From Schaalia odontolytica (GTDB lineage: Bacteria > Actinomycetota > Actinomycetes > Actinomycetales > Actinomycetaceae), in assembly GCF_024584435.1 (NCBI RefSeq), contig NZ_CP102197.1, positions 2,325,596 through 2,389,595 of the forward strand: DNA of 64,000 nucleotides. Direction: 5' to 3'. Under the pieces are notes generated by a model. That model made no database searches. It worked only from the letters and a program-made list of their open reading frames with translations, and was not told the DNA's origin. How positions within the stretch are numbered: position 1 is the first letter of the stretch; each line of letters begins with the position of its first letter. A program made the translations under genes and the position numbers. Below, piece after piece: positions 17,191 through 25,426 of this stretch.

Positions 17191-18759
17191 ATGCGAATGA
17201 GCAAACACTTCGCAACCGGCGCCGCGCTGACCGCGGCCGCCGCCATGGTCCTGACCGCGTGCGGCGGCGGGTCCTCCACCTCGAACGGTTCCGGCGGTGC
17301 CGATGCCTCCGGCGGTCCCAAGGGGACCGTCACGGCCGGCGTCGCCTACGAGACCACCGACTACGGGCCGATCACCACCTCGGCGCTCGGCATGGGAGCG
17401 AACTGGCAGGTCCTCGAGGGCCTGTACCGCTTCAACATGGCCGACTACTCCGTCAGCCCCGCGCTGGCCGCCGGCGACCCCGTGAAGGTCTCCGACACCG
17501 AGTACGAGGTGAGCCTGCGCGAGGGCGCGAAGTTCTCCGACGGCACCCCCGTGACCGCCGCCGACGTCGTCAGCTCCTACGAGCGCGCCACCTCCGAAAA
17601 GTCCATCTACCGCCAGTTCTTCACCTTCGTCGACTCCGTGAGCGCGAAGGACGACACGACGGTCACCATCACCCTCAAGCACCCCTTCGCCAACCTCAAG
17701 GAGCGCTTCGTCAACGTCCGCGTTGTCCCCTCCTCCATGGACGAGGACTCCCTGAAGGCCAAGCCGGTCGGCTCGGGCCCCTACAAGTACGAGACGATCA
17801 CGGCCACCGAGATCACCGCCGTCCCCAACGAGAACTACACCGGTAACGAGCCGGCCAAGGTCGCCACCCTGAAGTGGCAGGCCCTCAAGGACGACTCGGC
17901 CCGCCTCGCCGCAGCGATCGGCGGAACGATCGACGTCATGGAGGCCGTGCCCGCCTCGACTCAGGACCAGCTCAAGAACGTCGGCTGGAACGTCGAGTCC
18001 AAGCCCGGCTACGGCAACCCCTTCATGATGTTCAACACGCGCAAGGCCCCCTTCGACAAGCCCGAGGTGCGCCGCGCGTTCCTGAAGGCCATCGACAAGC
18101 AGAAGCTGATCAGCTCCGCGCTCGACGGCCAGGCCGTCGAGGCCACCTCCTTCCTGCCCGAGGCCAACCCCGCCTACAAGAAGCCCGCAACCGACCTGTC
18201 CTACGACAAGGCGGCCGCGACCAAGCTCCTGAGCGACGCCGGCGTCTCCGGCCTGGAGATCAACCTCGTGACGACGGACCACCCGTGGGTCCTCAACCTG
18301 GTTCCCCAGATCAAGTCCGACCTCGAGGCGCTCGGCGTGAAGGTCAACCACACGCAGATGGCTTCCTCCGACCTGTACTCCAACGTCGCCGACGTGGACA
18401 GCCCCACCTACGACGTCATCCTCGCCCCCGGTGATCCCTCGGTCTTCGGCGTGGATCCGGGCATCATCATCTCCTGGTGGAACGGCGACAACGTGTGGAC
18501 CAAGAAGCGCGACGGCTGGCAGGAGTCCGATCCCGAGTCCTTCGCCAAGCTGCAGTCCATCATGGACGAGGCCGTCCAGCTCGAGGGCGACGCCGCCAAG
18601 GCCAAGTGGGGCGAGGCACAGGACCTTCTCGCCGAGAAGACCGTCCTGTACCCCCTCGTCTTCCGCAACATGATCACCGGATCCAACCCGAAGAAGGTGG
18701 ATGGTTTCCAGGCGATCTCCTCCACCGGCCTGCAGCTGCTCGGTGTGAGCGCAAAGTAA
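17191..18759 (+). CDS. ABC transporter solute-binding lipoprotein (SBP family 5)
   Basis: Extracellular substrate-binding lipoprotein of a DppA/OppA-like importer, 522 residues. The signal peptide ends in the lipobox LTAC with lipidated C24, followed by a Gly/Ser linker. The mature protein has the SBP_bac_5 fold (REGAKFSDGTPVTAADVV near residue 110). Dipeptide-type ABC importers with such an SBP are known sialic-acid transporters (Haemophilus ducreyi SatABCD, Corynebacterium glutamicum SiaEFGI), and the nan genes downstream make that the best reading. ATG 17191 was chosen over an upstream ATG (17176) because GAGGAG ends 6-8 nt before it and because it gives a proper signal peptide. Confidence 0.85.
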   Translation: MRMSKHFATGAALTAAAAMVLTACGGGSSTSNGSGGADASGGPKGTVTAGVAYETTDYGPITTSALGMGANWQVLEGLYRFNMADYSVSPALAAGDPVKVSDTEYEVSLREGAKFSDGTPVTAADVVSSYERATSEKSIYRQFFTFVDSVSAKDDTTVTITLKHPFANLKERFVNVRVVPSSMDEDSLKAKPVGSGPYKYETITATEITAVPNENYTGNEPAKVATLKWQALKDDSARLAAAIGGTIDVMEAVPASTQDQLKNVGWNVESKPGYGNPFMMFNTRKAPFDKPEVRRAFLKAIDKQKLISSALDGQAVEATSFLPEANPAYKKPATDLSYDKAAATKLLSDAGVSGLEINLVTTDHPWVLNLVPQIKSDLEALGVKVNHTQMASSDLYSNVADVDSPTYDVILAPGDPSVFGVDPGIIISWWNGDNVWTKKRDGWQESDPESFAKLQSIMDEAVQLEGDAAKAKWGEAQDLLAEKTVLYPLVFRNMITGSNPKKVDGFQAISSTGLQLLGVSAK

Positions 18760-18779
18760 GGCCCGCAGGGCCCGGATCG

Positions 18780-18841
18780 AAAGGAGGGGTGGAGCGCCCA
18801 CCCGTGAGGCAGACGCCACAGTGGGGCGCCACCCCTCCTTT
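18780..18841 (+). terminator. hairpin between SBP and permease genes
   Basis: AAAGGAGGGGTGG (18780-18792) pairs perfectly with CCACCCCTCCTTT (18829-18841) over a 36-nt loop. It lies 20 nt after the SBP stop and before the permease, so it probably attenuates read-through and protects the SBP mRNA end, giving more binding protein than permease. Confidence 0.65.
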
Positions 18842-18877
18842 CCCTTTGCCAAAATCCGCTGAAATGGAGGTCTCGCA

Positions 18878-19831
18878 GTGAATAACCTTCTGCGTCTCAT
18901 CGGACGACGACTGGTGGCCCTGCCGATCATGGTGGTCGGCGTGTCCTTCCTCGTCTTCTTCATCATGTCGCTGTCTCCCATCGACCCGGCCTACTCGGCC
19001 CTCGGCGAGACCGCGACCCCCGAAGCCCTCGAAGAGTACCGGGCGCAGCACGGACTCAACGACTCCTTCTTCGTTCAATACGGCCGCTACCTGTGGAACA
19101 TGCTCCACGGCGACCTCGGCACCTACGGTGTCGGAACTTCCAACCACGTCAGCGATCTGGTCGCGCAGGCCCTGCCCGTCACCCTTCAGCTGACCTTCCT
19201 GGGCCTGCTCTTCGCGGTCCTGCTCTCCTTCCCCCTCGGCGTCCTCGCCGCCCTGTACCGCGACCGCTGGCCCGACCAGGTCATCCGCGTCATCTCGGTC
19301 ATCGGCATCGGTACCCCCTCCTTCTGGCTGGCAGCCCTGCTGGTCCTCGGGTTCGTCGGCACCCTGCCCGTTTCGGGCCCGCTGCCCGCACTCACCGAAG
19401 ACCCCGGCGGATGGTTCCTGCGCATGCTCCTTCCCTCCATCGCTCTGGCGGTGCCCGTCGTCGGTCAGATGACCCGCGTCGTGCGTACGTCGATGGTCGA
19501 GGAACTGGACCGCGACTACGTGCGCACCGCCATCGGTGGGGGCATTCCGAAGCGAGTCGTCGTCGCGCGCAACGTCCTGCGTAACGCGCTCATCACCCCC
19601 GTCACCGTGCTCGGCCTGCGCATCGGCTACCTGATGGGCGGCGCGGTCGTCATCGAAATCATCTTCTCCATTGATGGAATGGGCAAGGCGGTCCTCCTCA
19701 AGGGCATCCAGGAGAACTGGGTGACCCTCGTTCAGGGCGGGGCGCTCGTCGTCGCCATCGCCTTCATCGTCGTCAACATCATCGTCGACATGCTCTACCT
19801 GCTCATCAATCCGCGAATTAGGTCGGTGTGA
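18878..19831 (+). CDS. ABC transporter permease, DppB type
   Basis: Inner-membrane permease of the dipeptide-type importer, 317 residues and six transmembrane helices. The N-terminal helix and LSPIDPA are typical of DppB. The coupling-helix region is present as RVVRTSMVEELDRDYVRTA (EAA-like loop). GTG start at 18878 is preceded by TGGAGG. It is three nt upstream of the fused permease-ATPase gene, and it presumably pairs with that permease domain to form the translocation pore. Confidence 0.88.
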   Translation: MNNLLRLIGRRLVALPIMVVGVSFLVFFIMSLSPIDPAYSALGETATPEALEEYRAQHGLNDSFFVQYGRYLWNMLHGDLGTYGVGTSNHVSDLVAQALPVTLQLTFLGLLFAVLLSFPLGVLAALYRDRWPDQVIRVISVIGIGTPSFWLAALLVLGFVGTLPVSGPLPALTEDPGGWFLRMLLPSIALAVPVVGQMTRVVRTSMVEELDRDYVRTAIGGGIPKRVVVARNVLRNALITPVTVLGLRIGYLMGGAVVIEIIFSIDGMGKAVLLKGIQENWVTLVQGGALVVAIAFIVVNIIVDMLYLLINPRIRSV

Positions 19832-19834
19832 GGC

Positions 19835-21892
19835 ATGAATCAGAAAGAAAAGCTCACTCGGGTCACCGCGAAGGGCGCGCGCTTCTCTCGCATCGCCGCC
19901 ATGTCGCTGGGCTCCAAGATTGCGATGGTCATCCTGGCGCTCGTCGTCCTCGTCTCGATCCTGGCACCCCTGATCTCCCCATACGCTCCCGATGACATCT
20001 CGGACAAGTGGCTCTCTCCCTCCGCCGCCCACCTCTTCGGCACCGACCACGTCGGCCGCGACATCCTTGCCCGCGTCCTGTACGGCGGCCGCTTCTCGCT
20101 GCTGATCGGCCTGTGCTCCACCATCGTCGCCCTGTTCTTCGGCGCGATCATCGGCTCTATCGCCGCGGTCGTGCGCAAGAGCCTTTCCGAGGCGATCATG
20201 CGAGTCATGGACATCGTCATGGCGGTGCCCGGCATCGCCATGGCGGCCGTCTCCGTGCTGGTCTTCGGCCGCACGCTGTCCAAGTCGGGAAATACGACCG
20301 GCCTCGTATTCGTCATCATCTGCTCGATCGCCTTCGTCTACATCCCGCAGCTGTCGCGCGTCGTGCGCGCGAACGTGATGGCGGCGTACGGCGAGGACTA
20401 CGTGCGCGCGGTCATCGTCTCCGGCGCGCGCGCCCCGTGGATCCTCATCAAGCACGTCATGCGCAACACGGCGGCCCCCGTCCTCGTGTTCGCCACCGTC
20501 CTCGTCGCCGACGCGATCATCCTCGAGGCGTCCCTGACCTTCATCGGCTCGGGCCTCCAGGCAACCACGGTCGCCACGTGGGGCAACGTCCTGTCCGAGG
20601 CATCCTCGAACCTGTCGATTCTGGGAGGCAAGTGGTGGACGGCCTTCTTCCCGGGCCTGTTCATCATGATCACGGTCCTGTGCCTGAACATCCTCTCCGA
20701 GGGCATCACCGACGCCATGGTCGCAGCCCCCTCCTCGGGTGCCGTCGCCCAAGTCGACAAGGACTCCGACCGCGAGGCCGACAAGCTCCTGCTCGACCCG
20801 CGCCGCGCCTACGCTGAGCAGGCCGAGTCCCTGCAGGCGCGCCTCGACGACCTCCAGGCCGTCGAAGGCAAGCGGATGGACCGATTCGAAGCCGCCTTCG
20901 ACGAGGCCCCGCTGCTGGAGGTCAAGGACCTGTGCATCGAGTTTGAGCGCCACGGTGAGGTCAACGTGGTCGATCACGTGTCCTTCAAGGTTCGCCCGGG
21001 CGAGACGATGGGCCTCGTCGGAGAATCCGGCTGCGGTAAGTCGATCACCGCGCTGACCATCATGGGCCTCATCGACCCGAAGGCCACGATCACCGGCGAG
21101 ATCCTCTACCAGGGCGAGGACCTCCTGTCCAAGTCCATCGAGGAACGCCGCGCGATGCTGGGCCACGAGATGGCGATGATCTACCAGGACGCCCTGTCGT
21201 CCCTGAACCCCGCGATGCTGATCAAGGCCCAGATGAAGCAGCTGACCAGCAGGGGAGGCACGCGCAGCGCGGAGGAACTCCTGGACCTCGTGGGCCTGGA
21301 TCCCAAGCGCACCCTGGAGTCCTACCCGCACGAACTCTCGGGCGGCCAGCGTCAGCGCGTTCTCATCGCCATGGCCCTGACCCGCGACCCGAAACTCATC
21401 ATCGCGGACGAGCCGACCACCGCCCTGGACGTCACCGTCCAGAAGCAGGTCATCGCCCTGCTCAACGAGCTGCGCGAGAAGCTGGGCTTCGCGATGATCT
21501 TCGTATCCCACGACCTGGCGCTCGTCGCCGAGGTCGCCCACCACATCACCGTGATGTACGCCGGTCAGGTCATCGAGCAGGCGCCCACCAAGGAGCTGCT
21601 CACCCACCCGACGCACGAGTACACGCGCGGCCTGCTGGGCGCCGTGCTCTCCATCGAGTCTGGTTCCGGGCGGCTCCACCAGGTTCCCGGTACGGTGCCC
21701 TCGCCGCGTGACTTCCCCAAGGGAGACCGCTTCGCCCCCAGGTCCTCGCATCCCGACTACGGATTGGACATCCGGCCGGTCCTCACACCCGTGGGTCCCG
21801 AGCACGTCTACGCGGCCCTGCCGCCCCGCGACCAGGACGGCGAGAGCGCCGAGGCCGCGAAGGAAACGAACGGTCAGGAGGAAACCCGATGA
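19835..21892 (+). CDS. ABC transporter permease-ATPase fusion, DppC-DppD type
   Basis: Single 685-residue protein joining a DppC-like permease (about residues 1-300: six helices, FGTDHVGRDILARVLYGGR, and the RVVRANVMAAYGEDYVRA coupling loop) to a DppD-like ATPase (about 340-620). The ATPase has Walker A GESGCGKS near 396-403, signature LSGGQRQR near 500, and Walker B LIIADEPTTALD near 522. A hydrophilic linker of about 40 residues joins them, and the usual oligopeptide-transporter C-terminal extension follows (P-rich, lacking the Cys-containing Fe-S motif). There is no frameshift or internal stop, so the fusion is real in this sequence. The stop overlaps the next ATPase start (ATGA). Confidence 0.88.
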   Translation: MNQKEKLTRVTAKGARFSRIAAMSLGSKIAMVILALVVLVSILAPLISPYAPDDISDKWLSPSAAHLFGTDHVGRDILARVLYGGRFSLLIGLCSTIVALFFGAIIGSIAAVVRKSLSEAIMRVMDIVMAVPGIAMAAVSVLVFGRTLSKSGNTTGLVFVIICSIAFVYIPQLSRVVRANVMAAYGEDYVRAVIVSGARAPWILIKHVMRNTAAPVLVFATVLVADAIILEASLTFIGSGLQATTVATWGNVLSEASSNLSILGGKWWTAFFPGLFIMITVLCLNILSEGITDAMVAAPSSGAVAQVDKDSDREADKLLLDPRRAYAEQAESLQARLDDLQAVEGKRMDRFEAAFDEAPLLEVKDLCIEFERHGEVNVVDHVSFKVRPGETMGLVGESGCGKSITALTIMGLIDPKATITGEILYQGEDLLSKSIEERRAMLGHEMAMIYQDALSSLNPAMLIKAQMKQLTSRGGTRSAEELLDLVGLDPKRTLESYPHELSGGQRQRVLIAMALTRDPKLIIADEPTTALDVTVQKQVIALLNELREKLGFAMIFVSHDLALVAEVAHHITVMYAGQVIEQAPTKELLTHPTHEYTRGLLGAVLSIESGSGRLHQVPGTVPSPRDFPKGDRFAPRSSHPDYGLDIRPVLTPVGPEHVYAALPPRDQDGESAEAAKETNGQEETR

Positions 21893-22707
21893 GCGCCGAC
21901 ACCCCGATCATCGAACTCAAGGACGTTGAGGTGACCTTCACCTCGAGGACCGGCTCCCTGTTCAAGCCCAACAAGGTCCACGCCGTGCGCGGCGTCAACA
22001 TGCGCATCGAGCGCGGGCAGACGCTCGGCATCGTCGGAGAGTCCGGCTGCGGCAAGTCCACGACCGCGAACGTCATGTGCGGCCTGCAGATGCCGACGAA
22101 GGGCCAGGTGTTCTTCGCCGGCGAGGAGGTCACGAAGCGAAGCGCGGACGCCCGCAAGCGCATCGGACGAGTGGTCTCCGTGGTCTTCCAGGACCCGGCG
22201 ACCGCCCTGAACCCGCGCATGCACGTGCAGGATCAGCTGGCCGACCCGCTGCGCGTCCACGGCATCGGCGACGAGGCCTCGCGCGCCAAGCGCGTGCGCG
22301 AGCTCATCTCCCTGGTCGGCCTGCCCTCCAGCGCCCTCGATGCGCTGCCCGGCCAGCTCTCGGGCGGCCAGCGCCAGCGCGTGGCGATCGCCCGCGCGCT
22401 GTCCATCGGTCCCGACGCGATCATCGCCGACGAACCCACCAGCGCACTCGACGTGTCGGTGCGCGCACAGATCCTGAACCTGCTGACGGACCTGAAGAAG
22501 GACCTCGGCCTGGCGATGGTGTTCATCTCGCACGACATCCAGACGGTTCGCTACGTGTCGGATCGCATCGCCGTCATGAATGGCGGAAAGGTCGTGGAGG
22601 AAGGCCCTGCCGCGCAGCTGCTCGCCGACCCGAAAGATCCATACACCCGCAAGCTCCTGGGCGCCGCGCCCTCGCTGCTGCATCCCACCCTCGAAGGAGA
22701 GAAGTAA
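21889..22707 (+). CDS. ABC transporter ATP-binding protein, DppF type
   Basis: Second ATPase of the importer, 272 residues. Walker A GESGCGKST lies around 49-57, Q-loop FQDPATALNP near 105, signature LSGGQRQR near 154, Walker B IIADEPTSALD near 178, and switch His in ISHDIQ. It heterodimerises with the ATPase half of the preceding fusion. ATG 21889 overlaps the upstream stop and has AGGAGG upstream. The lyase gene follows after 2 nt. Confidence 0.88.
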   Translation: MSADTPIIELKDVEVTFTSRTGSLFKPNKVHAVRGVNMRIERGQTLGIVGESGCGKSTTANVMCGLQMPTKGQVFFAGEEVTKRSADARKRIGRVVSVVFQDPATALNPRMHVQDQLADPLRVHGIGDEASRAKRVRELISLVGLPSSALDALPGQLSGGQRQRVAIARALSIGPDAIIADEPTSALDVSVRAQILNLLTDLKKDLGLAMVFISHDIQTVRYVSDRIAVMNGGKVVEEGPAAQLLADPKDPYTRKLLGAAPSLLHPTLEGEK

Positions 22708-22709
22708 TT

Positions 22710-23627
22710 ATGTCCTCGAAGATCCGTGGCGTCGTCCCGCCCCTGGCCATTCCGCTCAAGGACGGCGAACTCGACGTCCCCTCGCTCGAGCGCCACATCA
22801 ACCGCTTGATCGAGGCCGGCCTCGACGGGTTGTTCGTGTCCGGCTCCACCGGCGAGGTCGCCTTCTCGACCACGGCTCGTCGCGCCCAGATCCAGCGCGA
22901 AGCCGTGCGCATCGTCGACGGCCGCATCCCGCTCCTCGTCGGCGTGATCGACACCGAGACCGAGCGCGTCATCGAGAACATCAAGGCCGTGGAAGAGATC
23001 GGCGGCGCCACCGGCGTCGTCGCGACCGCCCCGTTCTACGCCCTCGGCGGCGAGACCGAGGTCGAGCGCCACTTCCGTCTCCTCAAAGAGAACACCAGCC
23101 TCGAGCTGTGGGCGTACGACATCCCCGTGTGCGTGCACACGAAGCTCTCGCCCGACCTGCTCATGCGCCTGGGACGCGACGGCATCATTGACGGCGTCAA
23201 GGACTCCTCCGGCGACGACGTCGCGTTCCGCTGGCTGTGCCTGGCGAACGAGGCCGCCGGGCACCCCCTCCAGCTGCTCACCGGACACGAGGTCGTCGTC
23301 GACGGCGCCTACATGTCCGGCGCGGACGGAAGCGTGCCCGGCCTGGCCAACGTGGACCCCGAGGGCTACGTGCGCCAGTGGCAGGCCTACGAGCGCCGCG
23401 ACTGGGAGACCGTGCGCACAGAGCAGGACCGCCTCGCGGACCTCATGCGCATCGTCCAGGTGAAGGGCGTGGCGGGCTTTGGCGCCGGCGTCGGTGCCTT
23501 CAAGGCCGCCCTGCACCTGCTCGGCGTCTTCGATTCGCCCGAGATGCCGCGCCCGGTTGCCGCCCTCGAGGGTGACAACGTCGAGCACGTTGCCTCCGTC
23601 CTGCGCGGAGTCGGCCTGCTCTCCTGA
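22710..23627 (+). CDS. nanA: N-acetylneuraminate lyase-type aldolase (DapA/NanA family)
   Basis: Class I aldolase of the dihydrodipicolinate synthase family, 305 residues, (beta/alpha)8 barrel. The Schiff-base lysine is K164 (GVKDSSGD), the catalytic tyrosine is Y136 (WAYDIPV), and the substrate carboxylate loop is present as GSTGE near residue 48. By context it cleaves N-acetylneuraminate to ManNAc and pyruvate, with NanK and NanE encoded next. Sequence alone does not exclude another 2-oxoacid aldolase of the same superfamily. It starts 2 nt after the ATPase gene with AAGGAG upstream. Confidence 0.82.
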   Translation: MSSKIRGVVPPLAIPLKDGELDVPSLERHINRLIEAGLDGLFVSGSTGEVAFSTTARRAQIQREAVRIVDGRIPLLVGVIDTETERVIENIKAVEEIGGATGVVATAPFYALGGETEVERHFRLLKENTSLELWAYDIPVCVHTKLSPDLLMRLGRDGIIDGVKDSSGDDVAFRWLCLANEAAGHPLQLLTGHEVVVDGAYMSGADGSVPGLANVDPEGYVRQWQAYERRDWETVRTEQDRLADLMRIVQVKGVAGFGAGVGAFKAALHLLGVFDSPEMPRPVAALEGDNVEHVASVLRGVGLLS

Positions 23628-23632
23628 TACGT

Positions 23633-23696
23633 CGACGAGGCCGGGGATCTCCGTTCCGCACCCCTCGCGCCTTCGGGCGCGCCCCCGGCCTCGTCG
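23633..23696. repeat. inverted repeat after nanA with inner UUCG hairpin
   Basis: Perfect 14-bp arms CGACGAGGCCGGGG (23633-23646) and CCCCGGCCTCGTCG (23683-23696). Within the loop a second hairpin CGCGCC-TTCG-GGCGCG lies at about 23666-23681. A T-rich stretch (CTTCTTTCTTCCCC) follows, so it may terminate or attenuate between nanA and nanK. It shares its stem with the elements at 11298 and 61651. Confidence 0.6.
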
Positions 23697-23732
23697 GCTT
23701 CTTTCTTCCCCTGATTTTTCCGAAGGATCCCC

Positions 23733-24653
23733 ATGACTACGCTCCTTGCCCTCGACATCGGTGGAACCAAGGTCGGGTGGGGCATCGTCGAGGCCGGTGA
23801 CACCTACGAGGTCACCGAGCGCGGATCGATCCCCACCGACGCGATGCGCGGCGGAGAGGACGTGGCGGCGCGTGTCTGCCAGCTCGCCTCGTCCGTGGCC
23901 GCCTCTCACCCCCGCGTCACGGGCGTCGCCGTCGCCAGCGCCGGCGTCGTCGACCCGGCCGCCGGCGCCATCGTCTCCGCGACCGGAACCATGCCCGGGT
24001 GGGGAGGCACCCCCCTCGGCGCAATGCTCGCGGAGGCAACCGGCCTGAACGTGCGCGTCCTCAACGATGTGCACGCCCACGGCCTCGGGGAGGCGACGCT
24101 GGGAGCCGGACGCCCCTACCGCAGCGTCCTCTCCATCGCTGTCGGCACCGGGATCGGCGGAGCCTTCGTCGAAGACGGCCGCGTCGCCTTCGGGGCGAGG
24201 GGCATCGCCGGGCACGTCGGCCACATCCACCACCACTACGCCCCCGACATGACGTGCTCGTGCGGACGCAAGGGCCACATCGAGTCCTTCTGCTCCGGCT
24301 CGGGCATCACCGCCTGGTACGGCTCGCTGCGCGGCGCCAGCGACCCCGCGGTCGACGGCGGGCGCGCCCTGCAAGAACTCGCCGACGGCGGCAACGCCCT
24401 CGCCGCCTCGTGCTTCGCGCGCTCCGCATACGCCCTCGGCGAGGCGACGGCGTCGCTTGTCAACTGCACGGATCCGGCCGCCGTCATCCTCTCGGGGTCG
24501 ATGACCCGCTCCGGAGACATCTGGTGGGACGCCCTGCGCGAAGGCTTCGCCGCTAGCGCGATGACGCCCGTCGCCGACACACCCATCCTCGTTGGCTCCC
24601 TCGGCGGCGACGCGCCGCTGCTCGGGGCCGTTTCGTTCTTTCTGCACGCATAG
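23733..24653 (+). CDS. nanK: ROK-family sugar kinase (N-acetylmannosamine kinase-type)
   Basis: ROK kinase of 306 residues that by context phosphorylates ManNAc at C6. The phosphate-binding DIGGTKVG lies at residues 8-15, the second ATP motif is VGTGIGGAF near 137, and catalytic Asp is in LNDVHAHG near 109. The zinc-binding segment reads GHIHHHY...CSCGRKGHIE: the first His and two Cys are kept, but the last canonical Cys of the CxCGxxGCxE motif is His. It sits between the lyase and NanE, separated from nanA by a 105-bp gap containing a hairpin. Confidence 0.82.
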   Translation: MTTLLALDIGGTKVGWGIVEAGDTYEVTERGSIPTDAMRGGEDVAARVCQLASSVAASHPRVTGVAVASAGVVDPAAGAIVSATGTMPGWGGTPLGAMLAEATGLNVRVLNDVHAHGLGEATLGAGRPYRSVLSIAVGTGIGGAFVEDGRVAFGARGIAGHVGHIHHHYAPDMTCSCGRKGHIESFCSGSGITAWYGSLRGASDPAVDGGRALQELADGGNALAASCFARSAYALGEATASLVNCTDPAAVILSGSMTRSGDIWWDALREGFAASAMTPVADTPILVGSLGGDAPLLGAVSFFLHA

Positions 24654-24662
24654 GAGTTCACC

Positions 24663-25337
24663 ATGCACCCGCTCATTGCTTCCCTGAAGGGCAAGCTCGT
24701 CGTCTCCGTCCAGGCCTACCCGGGCGAGCCGATGCGCCACCCCGAGACGATGGCGCAGATCGCGCGCGCCGCCGAGATCGGCGGCGCCGCGGCCATCCGC
24801 TGCCAGGGCCTGTCCGACATCTCCGCCATCAAGGGCCGCGTCGACGTTCCCGTCATCGGCCTGTGGAAGGAAGGCCACGAGGGCGTGTACATCACCCCCT
24901 CGCTGCGCCACGCGCGCGCGTGCGTCATGGCCGGGGCCGACATCGTTGCCCTGGATGCGACGGGCCGTCCCCGTCTCGATGGCCTGAGCTTCGCGCAGAC
25001 CGTTGCCGCCCTGCGCCAGGACGGCACGCTCGTCATGGCCGACTGCGGTTCCTTCGAGGACGCCCAGCGCGCCGTCGACGCGGGCGTGGACATCGTCTCC
25101 ACGACCCTGGCCGGCTACACGGGCGACCGCGTCAAGACCGACGGCCCCGACCTGGAACTCCTGCGCGAGGTCGTCGCCGCGTTCGGCGACGTTCCCGTGA
25201 TCTGCGAGGGCCGCGTCCACACGCCCGAGCAGGCCGCCGCCGCCGTCGAGGCCGGCGCCTTCGCCGTCATCGTTGGCACCGCGATCACGCACCCCACGTC
25301 GATCACGACCTGGTTTAAGGCGGCCGTGGAGGGCTGA
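24663..25337 (+). CDS. nanE: N-acetylmannosamine-6-phosphate 2-epimerase
   Basis: NanE converts ManNAc-6-P to GlcNAc-6-P. The 224-residue TIM-barrel protein has IRCQG near 47, the conserved lysine in GLWKEGHEG near 67, VALDATGRPR near 99, and ADCGSFEDA, STTLAGYTG and EGRVHTPEQA, all standard NanE motifs. ATG at 24663 follows nanK by 9 nt. GlcNAc-6-P would feed NagA/NagB, which are not in this window. Confidence 0.93.
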   Translation: MHPLIASLKGKLVVSVQAYPGEPMRHPETMAQIARAAEIGGAAAIRCQGLSDISAIKGRVDVPVIGLWKEGHEGVYITPSLRHARACVMAGADIVALDATGRPRLDGLSFAQTVAALRQDGTLVMADCGSFEDAQRAVDAGVDIVSTTLAGYTGDRVKTDGPDLELLREVVAAFGDVPVICEGRVHTPEQAAAAVEAGAFAVIVGTAITHPTSITTWFKAAVEG

Positions 25338-25354
25338 CCTGTTGCTCGTTGACT

Positions 25355-25394
25355 GTGCGGGCGGGGTGACGAACACCCGCCCGCGCACCGTTTT
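25355..25394 (+). terminator. intrinsic terminator of the nan operon
   Basis: GTGCGGGCGGGGTG (25355-25368) pairs with CACCCGCCCGCGC (25374-25386) with a single bulged G, followed shortly by TTTT (25391-25394). It separates nanE from the MFS gene. Confidence 0.72.
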
Positions 25395-25413
25395 GCGCGC
25401 CACGCGGGGAGCG

Positions 25414-25419
25414 TATATT
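25414..25419 (+). promoter_or_regulatory. -10 box of the MFS gene (leaderless)
   Basis: TATATT followed by exactly 7 nt and then ATG 25427, with no ribosome-binding site, so the mRNA probably starts at the ATG. A weak -35 (TTTTGC, 25391-25396) gives a 17-bp spacer. Confidence 0.5.
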
Positions 25420-25426
25420 ACCCAGC

